This document shows positions 52,050 to 61,566 of a stretch of DNA of 64,000 nt, one piece after another. Under the pieces are notes generated by a model. It was not told where the DNA came from. It saw nothing but the letters and a program-made list of their open reading frames with translations, and did no database searches. Every line of letters starts with the position of its first letter. Position 1 is the first letter of the stretch. Location of the stretch: the NCBI RefSeq assembly GCF_020099395.1, contig NZ_CP083590.1:1302001-1366000 (forward strand), written 5' to 3'. The stretch comes from Streptomyces mobaraensis. Its GTDB lineage: Bacteria; Actinomycetota; Actinomycetes; Streptomycetales; Streptomycetaceae. Made by a program: the position numbers and the translations under genes.

Positions 52050-54095
52050 TCACCGATCCAGCTCCACCTCCGGCACCCCCGGCGCACTGAACCCGAACGT
52101 CTGGGCGTAGAGCGAGAGTTCCGCCTCCAGGGCCCGTACCAGCGTCTCCTTCCGGCGGAAGCCGTGCCCCTCCCCCTCGAAGGCGAGGAACGCGTGCGGC
52201 ACCCCGCGTCCGCGTGCCGCCCGGGCCAGGGCCTCGCTCTGCCCGGGCGGGCAGACCGGGTCGTCCAGGCCGTGGAGGAGGAGGAAGGGCACCTTGATGC
52301 GGTCCGCCCGGCGCAGCGGCGACCGTTCGCGGTAGCGCTCGGGCACCCGGTCGCGCGGCCCGATCAGGCTCTCCGTGTAGTGGGACTCGAAGTCGTGGGT
52401 GCCGCCGTCGGCCTCCGCCGTGAGGTCCAGGAGCGGGAAGAGCATCGTGCCGCACGCGTACAGGTCCGTGCCGGCGAGGGAGTGGGCGGCCGTCCAGCCG
52501 CCCGCGCTGCCGCCCTGGACCGCGAGCCGGGCCGGGTCGGCGGTCCCCTCGGCGACCAGCGCCCCGGCGACCGTCGCACAGTCCTCGACGTCGACGACGC
52601 CCCAGCGCTCCCGCAGCCGTTCGCGGTAGGCGCGGCCGTAACCCGTCGAACCGCCGTAGTCGACGACGGCGACGCCGATGCCGCGCGACGTGAAGTAGGC
52701 GATGCCCAGGTCGAGGGCGAGCGGCGTCCGGCCGGTCGGCCCGCCGTGCGCGCGGATGACGAACGGGGGCAGCTCGCCGTCCGGGACGGCCCGTTCGGGG
52801 TGGCGGGGGCGGTGGATCCGGGCGTGCACCTCCCGGCCGTCGGGCCCGGTGAAGGTACGCACCTCCGGGCGCGGGAGGTACGCCGGGTCGACGACGTCCC
52901 GGTGCGCGGCGCCGACCACCCGGGCCCGGCCCGTCCGCCCGTCCAGCTCGACGACCTCGTAGCCGCCGGCGGGTCCGGCGGCGATGCCGACCACGCGGGT
53001 GCCGTGCGCGTCCAGCGCGGGGACCCACTCCGTCCACGGCCCGGCGACGTCGGCGACGGCCCCGGTCTCCGGGTCGAGGACGCCGAGCACCTGGGCGCCG
53101 GCGCCGTGCAGCACGGCGACCGGGCCGCCGGCCAGCGGGACGAACCAGCGCTGTCCCAGCTGCCACAGCGGTCCCGCGAACTCCTGTGCTTCCGGGCACA
53201 GGTTGACGGCCCGGCCGGTCTCCGGGTCGACGCGGTGCAGGTTCCACCAGCCCGTGCGGTCGGTGACGGCGAGCAGGGTGCCGTCGGGCGCCCACTCCGC
53301 CTGGGCGACGGCTTCCTCGGGGCCGCCGAGGACGGTCCGCACGTCGGTGAGCCGGTCGCCGTCGGCACCCGCGAACCGATCACCCTCTCCCCCCGCGACT
53401 CGGCCGTCCCCGACGCGTGCGATCCGCAGCTCGGTGCCGTCCCAGGGCATGCGGGGATGGTCCCAGGCCAGCCAGGCGACCCGGCGGCCGTCCGGCGAGA
53501 GGCGCGGGCCGGTCACGAAGCGGTGGCGGTCGTCCGTCAGCTCGCGGATCGCCGTACGGTCGCCGGCGGCGCGGCCGTCGAGCGGGACGGCGGCGAGCAG
53601 CCGCCGTACGTCGCCCGGGCCGGGGCCGGTGAACTCCTCCAGGACGCACCAGACTTCGCCTCGCTCGGGGCGGAGCACCGGGTCCGCCCAGCGCAACCCG
53701 CCGCCGACGTCGGACGTCGGGGTCAGCGGCCGGGGCGACGGGTCGGGCCCGTCCGGCTCCCACGCGTACAGCCGCTGGTCCGGGCCGTGCGCGAACACCA
53801 GCAGCGGTCCGCCGCCGCCCGCGCCGGTCCGGGCCGTCCCGGCCCAGGCGCGGCCGCCGTACTCGTGCACCCGGCTGCGGACGTCCCACGGAGCGGGCAG
53901 CGCGACGGCCTCGCCGCCGCCGGGGCGGCGCCGGACCAGCGCCCGGCGGCCTCCCTCCGCCGGCCGGCCCGCGACCCACCAGACGTCGTCGCCGACCCAG
54001 CCCGCGAAGTCGGGACGGCCGCCGTGCTCCGCCACCAGGGCGGCGTCCACGGGGGACAACCAGGTTCCGCAGGGCGCCGGGGACTTGGGCACCAT
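52050..54095 (-). CDS. S9-family prolyl oligopeptidase
   Basis: A 681-residue peptidase. The N-terminal 400 residues form a beta-propeller (WAPDGTLLAVTDRTGWWNL blade edges), the C-terminal 260 the alpha/beta hydrolase. The catalytic Ser is in LAVQGGSAGGWTAAHSLAG near residue 515, the Asp in LLLHGLDDPVCPP near 600 and the His in FEGEGHGFRRKE near 635. It lacks a signal peptide, so it probably processes peptides in the cytoplasm. The ATG at 54095 has GGAGGCG upstream. It follows the M20 gene by 5 bp, so they probably share a transcript. Confidence 0.93.
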   Translation of the reverse strand: MVPKSPAPCGTWLSPVDAALVAEHGGRPDFAGWVGDDVWWVAGRPAEGGRRALVRRRPGGGEAVALPAPWDVRSRVHEYGGRAWAGTARTGAGGGGPLLVFAHGPDQRLYAWEPDGPDPSPRPLTPTSDVGGGLRWADPVLRPERGEVWCVLEEFTGPGPGDVRRLLAAVPLDGRAAGDRTAIRELTDDRHRFVTGPRLSPDGRRVAWLAWDHPRMPWDGTELRIARVGDGRVAGGEGDRFAGADGDRLTDVRTVLGGPEEAVAQAEWAPDGTLLAVTDRTGWWNLHRVDPETGRAVNLCPEAQEFAGPLWQLGQRWFVPLAGGPVAVLHGAGAQVLGVLDPETGAVADVAGPWTEWVPALDAHGTRVVGIAAGPAGGYEVVELDGRTGRARVVGAAHRDVVDPAYLPRPEVRTFTGPDGREVHARIHRPRHPERAVPDGELPPFVIRAHGGPTGRTPLALDLGIAYFTSRGIGVAVVDYGGSTGYGRAYRERLRERWGVVDVEDCATVAGALVAEGTADPARLAVQGGSAGGWTAAHSLAGTDLYACGTMLFPLLDLTAEADGGTHDFESHYTESLIGPRDRVPERYRERSPLRRADRIKVPFLLLHGLDDPVCPPGQSEALARAARGRGVPHAFLAFEGEGHGFRRKETLVRALEAELSLYAQTFGFSAPGVPEVELDR

Positions 54096-54100
54096 GATCG

Positions 54101-55507
54101 CTACGCCTCCTCGGGCAGGGGGTGGCCGGGCGGGCGGGAGCCCGCAGCGTCGTGCATCACAAAGCGGTCCAGGACGCGCACACCGAAGTGCAGGGCGTCC
54201 ACGGGCACCCGCTCGTCGACACCGTGGAACAGCCCCTGGTAGTCGAAGCCTGGCGGCAGCCGCAGCGGCGAGAAGCCGTACCCGGCGACGCCCAGCCGGG
54301 AGAACTGCTTGGCGTCCGTGCCGCCGGACATGCAGAACGGCACCACGTGCGCCTCGGGGTCGAAGTGCTCCAGCGCGGCCCGCATCCGGGCGAACACCGG
54401 CGCGTCCACCGGCGCTTGCAGGGCCCGCTCGCGGTGGAAGAACGTCCAGTCCACGTCCGGGCCGGTGAGCCGGTCCAGGGTCGCGGCGAACTCCTCGTCC
54501 CCGCCCGGCACGGTCCGGCCGTCGACGAACGCGGTGGCCGTCCCCGGAATCACGTTGATCTTGTAACCGGCGCTGAGCATGGTGGGGTTGGCGCTGTTGC
54601 GGACGGTCGCCGCGACCAGCTTGGCGGCGGGCCCCAGCTTGCCCAGCAGTTCCTCGACCTCCTCCGGGCGCGGCCCGTCGCGGTCGACGTCGATGCCGTG
54701 GGCGGCGGCGAGTTCCCGCAGCGCGGCCCGGACGACGGGGGTGAGCCGGACCGGCCACTCGTACTCGGCGATCCGGGTGACGGCGGCGGCCAGCCGGGTC
54801 ACCGCGTTCTCCCGGTTCACCTTGGAACCGTGCCCGGCCGTGCCCCGGGCCCGCAGCTCCACCCACGCCGAACCGCGCTCCCCCGCCGCCACCGGGTACA
54901 GCCGCAGCCCGCCGGCCCCGTGCACGGTGTACGCGCCCGACTCGCCGATCGCCTCGGTGCAGCCCTCGAACAGCGCGGCGTGCTCGTCCGCGAGGAAGCC
55001 GGCACCCGCCTCCCCCTTGTCCTCCTCGTCCGCGGTGAACGCCAGCACGATGTCGCGCGGCGGCATGACACCCGCCCGCGCCCAGGCGCGGACCACGGCC
55101 AGCACCATGGCGTCCGTGTTCTTCATGTCGAGCGCGCCACGCCCCCAGACGACGCCGTCCCGCACCTCGCCCGAGAACGGGTGCACGGCCCAGTCCGCGG
55201 GCTCGGCCGGCACCACGTCCAGATGCCCGTGGACGAGCAGCGCCCCCGCGACGGGGTCCCGGCCCGGAACCCGGGCCACCACGTTCGTCCGCCCCGGCTT
55301 CCGCTCCAGCAGGAACGGCTCGATCCCCACCTCCGCGAGCCGCTCCGCCACGTACTCGGCCGCGGGCCGCTCCCGGCAGTCGCCGCCACCGCGGTTGGTG
55401 GTGTCGATCCGGATCAGATCGGACGTGAACCGGACGACTTCGTCGAGCGCCCGCGCGTCCACCCGCTCCCCGTCCCCGTCCACCCCTGCTGCCGTGCCAC
55501 TAGCCAT
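54101..55507 (-). CDS. M20-family metallopeptidase
   Basis: A 468-residue M20 dipeptidase/deacylase. The metal ligands are in order: LLVHGHLDVVPAEP (His, Asp), WGRGALDMKNTDAM (Asp), LAFTADEEDKGEAG (Glu-Glu), and VPFCMSGGTDAKQFSRLG and GVDERVPVDALHFGV at the end (His). The central dimerisation lid starts after RARGTAGHGSKVNRENAV. It hydrolyses dipeptides or N-acyl amino acids; the exact substrate is unknown. The ATG at 55507 has GGAGGAAG upstream. It is followed closely by the S9 peptidase, suggesting joint peptide degradation. Confidence 0.93.
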   Translation of the reverse strand: MASGTAAGVDGDGERVDARALDEVVRFTSDLIRIDTTNRGGGDCRERPAAEYVAERLAEVGIEPFLLERKPGRTNVVARVPGRDPVAGALLVHGHLDVVPAEPADWAVHPFSGEVRDGVVWGRGALDMKNTDAMVLAVVRAWARAGVMPPRDIVLAFTADEEDKGEAGAGFLADEHAALFEGCTEAIGESGAYTVHGAGGLRLYPVAAGERGSAWVELRARGTAGHGSKVNRENAVTRLAAAVTRIAEYEWPVRLTPVVRAALRELAAAHGIDVDRDGPRPEEVEELLGKLGPAAKLVAATVRNSANPTMLSAGYKINVIPGTATAFVDGRTVPGGDEEFAATLDRLTGPDVDWTFFHRERALQAPVDAPVFARMRAALEHFDPEAHVVPFCMSGGTDAKQFSRLGVAGYGFSPLRLPPGFDYQGLFHGVDERVPVDALHFGVRVLDRFVMHDAAGSRPPGHPLPEEA

Positions 55508-56141
55508 ACGCTTCCTCCACCGCCCCCCGCCACGGCGGCCGTGACCACCGGAAGGGGACGGGTCGCCTGAACATGGTCGACGTGGCGCGGCCCGGCGCGA
55601 CGACGCGCGCGGCCCCGGGGCCCACGGCCTCACGGCCGGACGGGCGGCGTACCACCCCGCGCCGCAGGGCACGGGCGCCGAACCACGCGCCTCCCGGCGC
55701 CCTCGGCGCATCCACCATCCGGTCGTCACCCGTCACCAGCACCACCGGACCACCGTAAACGTCCCCACTGACACACCGGGGCAACCCGGCGAACCCCCGC
55801 GCGCCGTCCACCCGTACGCCGCTCGTGTCTCGCGAACACGGCCGGCAGCCGTCCGGTAGGGAACCTTGGTGTGGGACCCCCGTTGGCGACCGGACGGCGA
55901 GGGACACGATGGTTCAGCCGACGAGCGGACGGCAACCACGCCCTCCCGCGTACGTGGACATCACGACTCGGGTGACAAGGCACCCACACTGAGCCTGCCG
56001 GTTGTCGGCTGGATGACAAGAACCGACACCAAACCAGCACCGCCACCGATGCACTTGCCGTACGGTACGCACAGGCTCCGGCCCACCGGGTGTCCAGTGT
56101 CATTCGAGACACCCTGCTCCCCGGCCCTCCGGGGGTGACCC

Positions 56142-56234
56142 CTGAGAGTTGGTCCACCCGACCCAAGGGCGTTTCTAATCCCCGCCTGTGCGGGGCTCCA
56201 TCCATCAGCCAACTGAGAGTTGGCTGCACCCAAC
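56142..56234. repeat. Pair of 21-bp direct repeats around the CRISPR-like repeat
   Basis: CTGAGAGTTGG followed by CACCCRAC occurs at 56142-56162 and 56213-56234, 71 bp apart, with the 29-bp palindromic element between them. Possibly a duplicated recognition site or a remnant of array/leader rearrangement. Confidence 0.65.
56175..56203. CRISPR. Solitary type I-E-like CRISPR repeat
   Basis: CCCCGC-CTGT-GCGGGG with 5 nt before and 8 nt after matches the 29-nt layout of type I-E repeats (stem CCCCGC/GCGGGG, 4-nt loop), about 500 bp upstream of cas3. No second copy at 61-bp spacing is seen, so it is an orphan or degenerate repeat, or a coincidental hairpin. Confidence 0.5.
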
Positions 56235-56307
56235 TACGGTTTCAAAACAGGTAAGTTGACGCCCACAGACCCGTATCGGTGCTACGGTGACTCACCAACC
56301 GCGCCGG

Positions 56308-56436
56308 ATGCAGCAGGCTCGTCCGAACCGTCTCCGGCCCGGTCGCCCTCACGCAAAACGGCCGGGCCCGATGCGCTTAGCGACGACGTCGGAACCCGGC
56401 CTGCTCCCATCAAGCAATGAAGGAGCAGAGCCATGA
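56308..56436 (+). CDS. Possible small ORF coupled to the next
   Basis: A 42-codon Arg/Pro-rich frame (starting MQQARPNRLRPG) whose TGA overlaps the start of the next small ORF and which contains one rare TTA codon. It has no convincing ribosome-binding site. It may serve only to couple translation, or be chance. Confidence 0.25.
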   Translation: MQQARPNRLRPGRPHAKRPGPMRLATTSEPGLLPSSNEGAEP

Positions 56437-56609
56437 TAGCTCTGGCGAACTGCACGCCCCAACCCCCCGGCTTGAGCCCTGACCAGGGGTTATGGCTCGT
56501 TTCGCTCGCCGCCACCTGCCCCGACACATGGTCCACAGCCGCGATATGGGGTGTGGTCACCGTGACGGCCGCCCTCCTGCTGCGTCCACGGCCGTCGGCC
56601 GACGCGTGA
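56433..56609 (+). CDS. Small membrane protein with TTA codon
   Basis: A 58-residue protein. The ATG at 56433 follows AAGGAG at 7-8 nt. The N-terminal half is polar with two Cys (ANCTPQPPGLSPDQG, ATCPDTW); the C-terminal half is a membrane segment (TAAIWGVVTVTAALLLRP). It contains a TTA leucine codon (GGG-TTA-TGG), so its translation should depend on the bldA tRNA in Streptomyces. It ends just before a strong terminator and upstream of cas3. I do not recognise a family. Whether it belongs functionally to the CRISPR locus is unknown. Confidence 0.5.
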   Translation: MIALANCTPQPPGLSPDQGLWLVSLAATCPDTWSTAAIWGVVTVTAALLLRPRPSADA

Positions 56610-56614
56610 TCCAG

Positions 56615-56654
56615 TGAGCGCCCGGCGCCGCATCCTGTCGGCGCCGGGCGCTCA
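56615..56654 (+). terminator. Perfect 16-bp hairpin between small ORF and cas3
   Basis: TGAGCGCCCGGCGCCG and its exact complement are separated by an 8-nt loop. It should terminate transcription from upstream, so the cas operon either has its own promoter in the 42 bp that follow, or depends on read-through. Confidence 0.85.
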
Positions 56655-56696
56655 TCGCCTCTCACCTCAGCACCTCAGACCGCGGAGGCCTCGCAG

Positions 56697-59600
56697 ATGC
56701 CCAGCGCTCCCGTCGAGCCCGACGCAGAGCCCCTGTCCAGCACCCCCTTCCCAGCGCTTTCCCCGGCAGCGCGCACGGCTTGGGCCAAGCACGACCGCAA
56801 GACCGACGGATGGCTGCCCCTCTGGCGCCACATGGCCGACAGCGCGGCAATCGCGGGGCAACTGTGGGACGAGTGGATTCCGAACAACGTCAAGAACCTG
56901 ATAGCGGAGACGCTTCCCCAAGGGGCGGAGGACGCCCGCCGCCTCATCGTCTTCCTCGCCGCTTCCCACGACACCGGAAAGGCAACCCCCGCTTTCGCCT
57001 GTCAGGTTGACTCTCTGGCCGACCGCATGCGAGCAGTGGGGCTCCACATGCGGTCGGCCAAGGAATACGGCCAGGACCGCAAGCTGGCGCCGCACGGCCT
57101 GGCCGGTCAACTACTGCTCCAGGAATGGATGTCCGAGCGTCACGGCTTGGACACCCGCGTCTCGGGCCAGTTCTCTGTCATCGCGGGAGGTCACCACGGC
57201 ACACCACCCGAGCACCAGCAGATGCAGGACCTGCGCATGCGCCCGTGGCTGCTGCGCCACCCCGGTGAAAGCGAGAGCGTTTGGCGCGACCTCCAGTACG
57301 AGCTGATGGACGGGTGTGCCGAGCTCGCGGACGTCACCCACCGATTCACCGCTTGGCGGCACGTGCGATTGCCACAGCCGCTGCAAGTACTGCTGACCGC
57401 CCTCGTCATCCTGGCCGACTGGATCGCCAGCGCCCCTGAGCTGTTCCCCTACGATCCCGACACCTGGTTGCCGGCCGGCCCGACCGGCGAGGCCCGCCGG
57501 TTGAAGGCTGCCTGGAGGGGCCTGGACCTGCCCAGGCCCTGGACGCCGGAGGAGCCGGCCGAGCCGGCCGAGGAACTGGTCGCCAAGCGCTTCGCCTTGC
57601 CGCAGGGAGCTTCCCCCCGGCCGGTCCAGACCGAAGCCGTCCGCATGGCCCGGCGCATGTCGCCGGCGGGGCTGTTGATGATCGAGGCTCCCATGGGCGA
57701 GGGGAAGACAGAGGCGGCGCTCACAGCAGCCGAAATTCTCGCGGCGCGCACGGGTGCCGGCGGCTGTCTCATCGCGCTCCCCACTCGCGCAACGGGGGAC
57801 GCCATGTTCCTCCGTGTCCTCGAATGGCTGCACCACCTGCCGCTCGACGGCCCCCGCTCCGTCGTCCTGGCCCACGCCAAAGCCGCGCTCAACGACGTCT
57901 GGGACGGCTTGGTGCGCACCAGGCACCGTGCCATCGCCGCCGTCGACCAAGACGGCACCGAGCGGATCGAGGCTAAGCTCGGCCCAGGACGTACATCCCC
58001 CACCGGCCTGCACGCTCATCAGTGGCTGCGCGGGCGGAAGAAGCAGCTCCTCGCCTCCTTCGCCGTCGGCACCGTCGACCAGGTGCTGTTCGCGGGACTG
58101 AAGAGTCGCCACTTGGCACTGCGCCACCTCGCCGTGGCGGGCAAGGTAGTCGTCATCGACGAAGTGCACGCCTACGACGCCTACATGAACCGATACCTGG
58201 ATCGCGTCCTGGAGTGGCTGGCCGCCTACCAGGTTCCCGTCGTCCTGCTTTCCGCAACTCTTCCGGCCGACCGGCGGCGAGCACTCGCCCAAGCCTATGC
58301 AGGCCCGGAGGCGTCGCTCGACGGAGTCGCCGACGACAGCTATCCCCTGATCACCGCCGTCTCCCCCGGCTCCCCCGCACTCACCGCACATCCGGCTCCG
58401 GCCGCCGGGCGCCGCACCGAGGTGGCACTGGAGCGCCTGGACGACGACCTCGGACTGCTGGCCGACCGGCTCGAAGCGGAACTTGCCGACGGCGGCTGCG
58501 CCCTGGTCGTCCGCAACACAGTGAACCGCGCCCTCCAAGCAGCCGATGCGTTGCGAGAGCGATTCGGCGAGCAGGCCGTGACCATCGCGCACTCCCGATT
58601 CCTGGCGGCAGACCGCGCAGCGAGGGATGCCAAGCTGCGGAAGGTCTTCGGACCTCAGGGCGATCGCCCCGTCGAACCGCACATCGTCGTGGCCACCCAG
58701 GTCATCGAGCAATCCCTCGATATCGACTTCGACCTGCTCGTCACGGACCTCGCCCCTGCCGACCTCGTGCTCCAGCGCCTGGGACGGCTCCACCGCCACC
58801 CCAGGCAGCGTCCGCCACGTTTGTCCCGGGCGCGCTGCCTCGTCACCGGGGTCAAGGACTGGCGAACGGCACCGGTCCAGCCTGTCGAAGCGTCGTGCGT
58901 GGTCTACGGAGGCTCGGCTCGCAGAGGAACGTACGCCCTCTGGCGTTCACTCGCCGTGCTGACGCCCTACCTGGACGGGAAGCCTCTCGTCCTCCCTGAC
59001 CACATCAGCCCCGTTGTGCAAGATGCCTACCGCGACGAGAAGGCGCATGCCGTACCGCCGGCTTGGGCCGAGGCGTGGGAAGCGTCACGAGCCGAACACG
59101 ACCGCCTCCTCGCGGACAAACGGAAGAACGCGGCGTCCTTCCTGCTGGGTCCCGTCCGCCGGGCCGGGCGCCCGATCTACGGATGGCTGGGAGCCGGCAC
59201 CGGTGACACAGACGACACCTCGGCCGGCCGAGCACAGGTGCGCGATAGCAAGGACAGCCTGGAAGTCCTGGTCATCCAGCGGCAGCGCGACGGACGGCTG
59301 ACCACCGTTCCCTGGCTCGACAAGGGACGCGGCGCACTGGAACTCCCCCTCGACTTTCCCCCGGACCGGCGCGCCGCCGAAGCTGTGGCCGCCAGTGCGC
59401 TGACTCTGCCGGGGGAGTTCTGTCATCCCGGGATCATTGAGCGGACCATCGAGGAGCTGGAGCGCTTCATGGTCCCTGCCTGGCAGGTCAGAGAGTGCCC
59501 GTGGCTGGCAGGCGAGTTGTTTCTCGTTCTCGACGAGAACTGTCAGACCTCTCTGGCAGGATTCGTGCTCAGCTACAGCGAGGACGACGGCCTTCGCGTG

Positions 59601-61460
59601 GCACCCTCCGGCGTGCCCACGCAGACCGTTACTGGTGCGGCCCCCCCTTCCGAGGCCGGCCCCCGCACTGGAGAGGACGAAGACGGTGAAGAGACCGACG
59701 CGCGCGAACAGGAACGGGCCGACGCTGCCGCCACCGCGAACCCGGCGGAGCCGCACCGGGATGAGGACGCCCTTATGACCTCCCTGGCCCTCTCGTCCCG
59801 GCAACCGACGGCCGTTCCAGCGCCGAAGACCACATTTGACCTCACCACTTCCCCGTGGCTGCCCGTCCAGCGCCTCGACGGAACCGTCGAAGAGGTCTCG
59901 TTGTGCGAGCTCTTCCAGCAGGCTCACGAACTGCGCCGGCTCGTGGGCGACTTGCCCACCCAGGACTTCGCCCTTCTCCGATTGCTGCTGGCCATCCTTT
60001 ACGACGCTCTCGACGGCCGCCCCCGGGACCTGGAGGAATGGGGCGAACTCTGGCAGTCCAAGAACCCGTTCGATACGGTGCCGGGCTATCTGGGTAGTTA
60101 TCGCGGGCACTTCGACCTATTGCACCCCGAGCGGCCGTTCTTCCAGGTGGCGGATTTGCACACGGAGAGAGGCGAAGTCGCCTCTCTCAACCGGATCGTC
60201 GCCGACGTCCCCAACGGTGACCCCTTCTTCGCCATGCGCCGCCCGGGCGTCGACCGGCTGACCTACGCGGAAGCGGCGCGTTGGGTCGTGCACGCGCACG
60301 CGTACGACCCATCGGGCATCAAGTCCGGCATGGTGGGCGACAGCAGAAAGAAGGCGGGGAAGGTCTACCCACAGGGTGTCGGAGTCCTTGGCACCCTCGG
60401 AGGGATTTTCGCAGAAGGGGCGAACCTCCGACAGACGCTGCTGCTGAATCTGATCGCCCTGGACGAGGACATCGTCGAGACGCCGGAAGGCAGGCCCTCC
60501 GCGCAAGGGGACGCGCCGAGCTGGCGACGGCCCCCGTACGGCGCCGGGCCCGCGGACGAGACCCCGACCGGCCTGCGACATCTGTACACCTGGCAGGCCC
60601 GGCGAATCCGCCTGCACGTCGAGGACGGAGCGGTGACCGGCGTCGTGCTCGGATACGGCGATCCCCTCGCACTGGCCACTCCCTGGAAAGCGGAGCCCAT
60701 GTCGGGCTGGCGGCGCAGCCCCGCGCAAGAGAAGAAGCAGGGTCGCCCGCTCGTGTACATGCCGAAACAGCACGATCCGAGTCGCGCGGCCTGGCGTGGC
60801 CTGGAGGCCCTTCTCCCGGAGCGGCGTTCCGAGACGGACGACCAACGCGGCGGGAAGCCTTCACTCACACTTCCCTCCGGAGTCGCCAGTTGGCTCGCGA
60901 TGCTCACCGAGGAAGGAGAGCTGGAGCCCTTCGCGCCCTTGCGTCTGCGGACGGTGGGCGTCGTGTACGGAACCCAGCAGTCGGTGGTGGACGAGGTCGT
61001 CGACGACGCCGTGGTACTGCCCGCGATCACTCTGCACCGTGACGAGCCTCTCTTCCGCGCGACGGCTGTGGACGCGGTCCACGACGCGGACAAAGCGGTC
61101 AAAGCCTTGGGCGATCTCGCCGGCAACCTCGCCCGGGCCACGGGCTCGGATCCTGCCCCGGCCACGGCGGGCGCCCGGGACCTGGGCTTCGGTGACCTGG
61201 ACGGTCCGTTCCGCAGGTGGCTCATGGACCTGGCCGGCCCGTCCGATCTGCGGACAGCCCGCGCGCAGTGGCAACTCACTGTGCGTCGACGCCTCCTGCG
61301 ACTGAGGCGGACCCTGCTGGACTCGGTGGGCCCGGCCGCTTCGGAGGGCCGGATCGTCGACGTGCCCGGCATCGGAAAGCGCTGGGTCAACGACGCCCAA
61401 GCCGATCTCTGGTTCCGCAGGCGGCTTCACAAGGTGCTACCCCTCGCGGAGCAGCGGTAG
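56697..61460 (+). CDS. cas3: Cas3-Cse1 (Cas8e) fusion, type I-E
   Basis: A 1587-residue natural fusion. Residues 1-250 are the Cas3 HD nuclease (FLAASHDTGKATPAF, IAGGHHGTPPE). Residues 300-700 are the SF2 helicase: APMGEGKTEAAL (Walker A), VVIDEVHAYDAYM (DEVH), VLLSATLPADRR, and ATQVIEQSLDIDFDLL with LQRLGRLHRH. A disordered acidic linker follows, and from about residue 1027 a complete Cse1 (LTTSPWLPVQRLDGTVEEVSL, then QDFALLRLLLAILYDAL, and GVLGTLGGIFAEGANLRQT). The fusion tethers the nuclease-helicase to Cascade; such fusions are known in Streptomyces. The ATG at 56697 has GGAGG. First gene of the operon. Confidence 0.96.
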   Translation: MPSAPVEPDAEPLSSTPFPALSPAARTAWAKHDRKTDGWLPLWRHMADSAAIAGQLWDEWIPNNVKNLIAETLPQGAEDARRLIVFLAASHDTGKATPAFACQVDSLADRMRAVGLHMRSAKEYGQDRKLAPHGLAGQLLLQEWMSERHGLDTRVSGQFSVIAGGHHGTPPEHQQMQDLRMRPWLLRHPGESESVWRDLQYELMDGCAELADVTHRFTAWRHVRLPQPLQVLLTALVILADWIASAPELFPYDPDTWLPAGPTGEARRLKAAWRGLDLPRPWTPEEPAEPAEELVAKRFALPQGASPRPVQTEAVRMARRMSPAGLLMIEAPMGEGKTEAALTAAEILAARTGAGGCLIALPTRATGDAMFLRVLEWLHHLPLDGPRSVVLAHAKAALNDVWDGLVRTRHRAIAAVDQDGTERIEAKLGPGRTSPTGLHAHQWLRGRKKQLLASFAVGTVDQVLFAGLKSRHLALRHLAVAGKVVVIDEVHAYDAYMNRYLDRVLEWLAAYQVPVVLLSATLPADRRRALAQAYAGPEASLDGVADDSYPLITAVSPGSPALTAHPAPAAGRRTEVALERLDDDLGLLADRLEAELADGGCALVVRNTVNRALQAADALRERFGEQAVTIAHSRFLAADRAARDAKLRKVFGPQGDRPVEPHIVVATQVIEQSLDIDFDLLVTDLAPADLVLQRLGRLHRHPRQRPPRLSRARCLVTGVKDWRTAPVQPVEASCVVYGGSARRGTYALWRSLAVLTPYLDGKPLVLPDHISPVVQDAYRDEKAHAVPPAWAEAWEASRAEHDRLLADKRKNAASFLLGPVRRAGRPIYGWLGAGTGDTDDTSAGRAQVRDSKDSLEVLVIQRQRDGRLTTVPWLDKGRGALELPLDFPPDRRAAEAVAASALTLPGEFCHPGIIERTIEELERFMVPAWQVRECPWLAGELFLVLDENCQTSLAGFVLSYSEDDGLRVAPSGVPTQTVTGAAPPSEAGPRTGEDEDGEETDAREQERADAAATANPAEPHRDEDALMTSLALSSRQPTAVPAPKTTFDLTTSPWLPVQRLDGTVEEVSLCELFQQAHELRRLVGDLPTQDFALLRLLLAILYDALDGRPRDLEEWGELWQSKNPFDTVPGYLGSYRGHFDLLHPERPFFQVADLHTERGEVASLNRIVADVPNGDPFFAMRRPGVDRLTYAEAARWVVHAHAYDPSGIKSGMVGDSRKKAGKVYPQGVGVLGTLGGIFAEGANLRQTLLLNLIALDEDIVETPEGRPSAQGDAPSWRRPPYGAGPADETPTGLRHLYTWQARRIRLHVEDGAVTGVVLGYGDPLALATPWKAEPMSGWRRSPAQEKKQGRPLVYMPKQHDPSRAAWRGLEALLPERRSETDDQRGGKPSLTLPSGVASWLAMLTEEGELEPFAPLRLRTVGVVYGTQQSVVDEVVDDAVVLPAITLHRDEPLFRATAVDAVHDADKAVKALGDLAGNLARATGSDPAPATAGARDLGFGDLDGPFRRWLMDLAGPSDLRTARAQWQLTVRRRLLRLRRTLLDSVGPAASEGRIVDVPGIGKRWVNDAQADLWFRRRLHKVLPLAEQR

Positions 61461-61566
61461 GGGAAAAGCTCCGGAGCCGTCCCGCATCAGGGCGGATCAC
61501 CGCTGCCTCCAGTCCGCGCTGTCCAGTAGAGGACACTCGCCCTCATCATCCGACGGAGTACCGCGC

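Larger units (their letters stand above)
55508..56307. other. 800-bp intergenic region upstream of the CRISPR-Cas locus
   Basis: No full gene is supportable. A 27-codon ORF (55909-55992; MVQPTSGRQPRPPAYVDITT at its start) resembles the first residues of GntR regulators and may be a truncated remnant. A ccgtacggta palindrome lies near 56060. The region also holds the direct repeats and CRISPR-like repeat listed separately. At 56256-56261 a TTGACG may be the -35 of a promoter for the small ORFs or cas genes, with TACGGT downstream at a poor 21-bp spacing. Confidence 0.5.

Noticed and set aside
55573..56229. Several open frames of 60-170 codons between the M20 gene and the CRISPR locus
   Set aside because: Composition and lack of ribosome-binding sites indicate spurious GC-rich frames; only a possible GntR N-terminal remnant was kept as a note.
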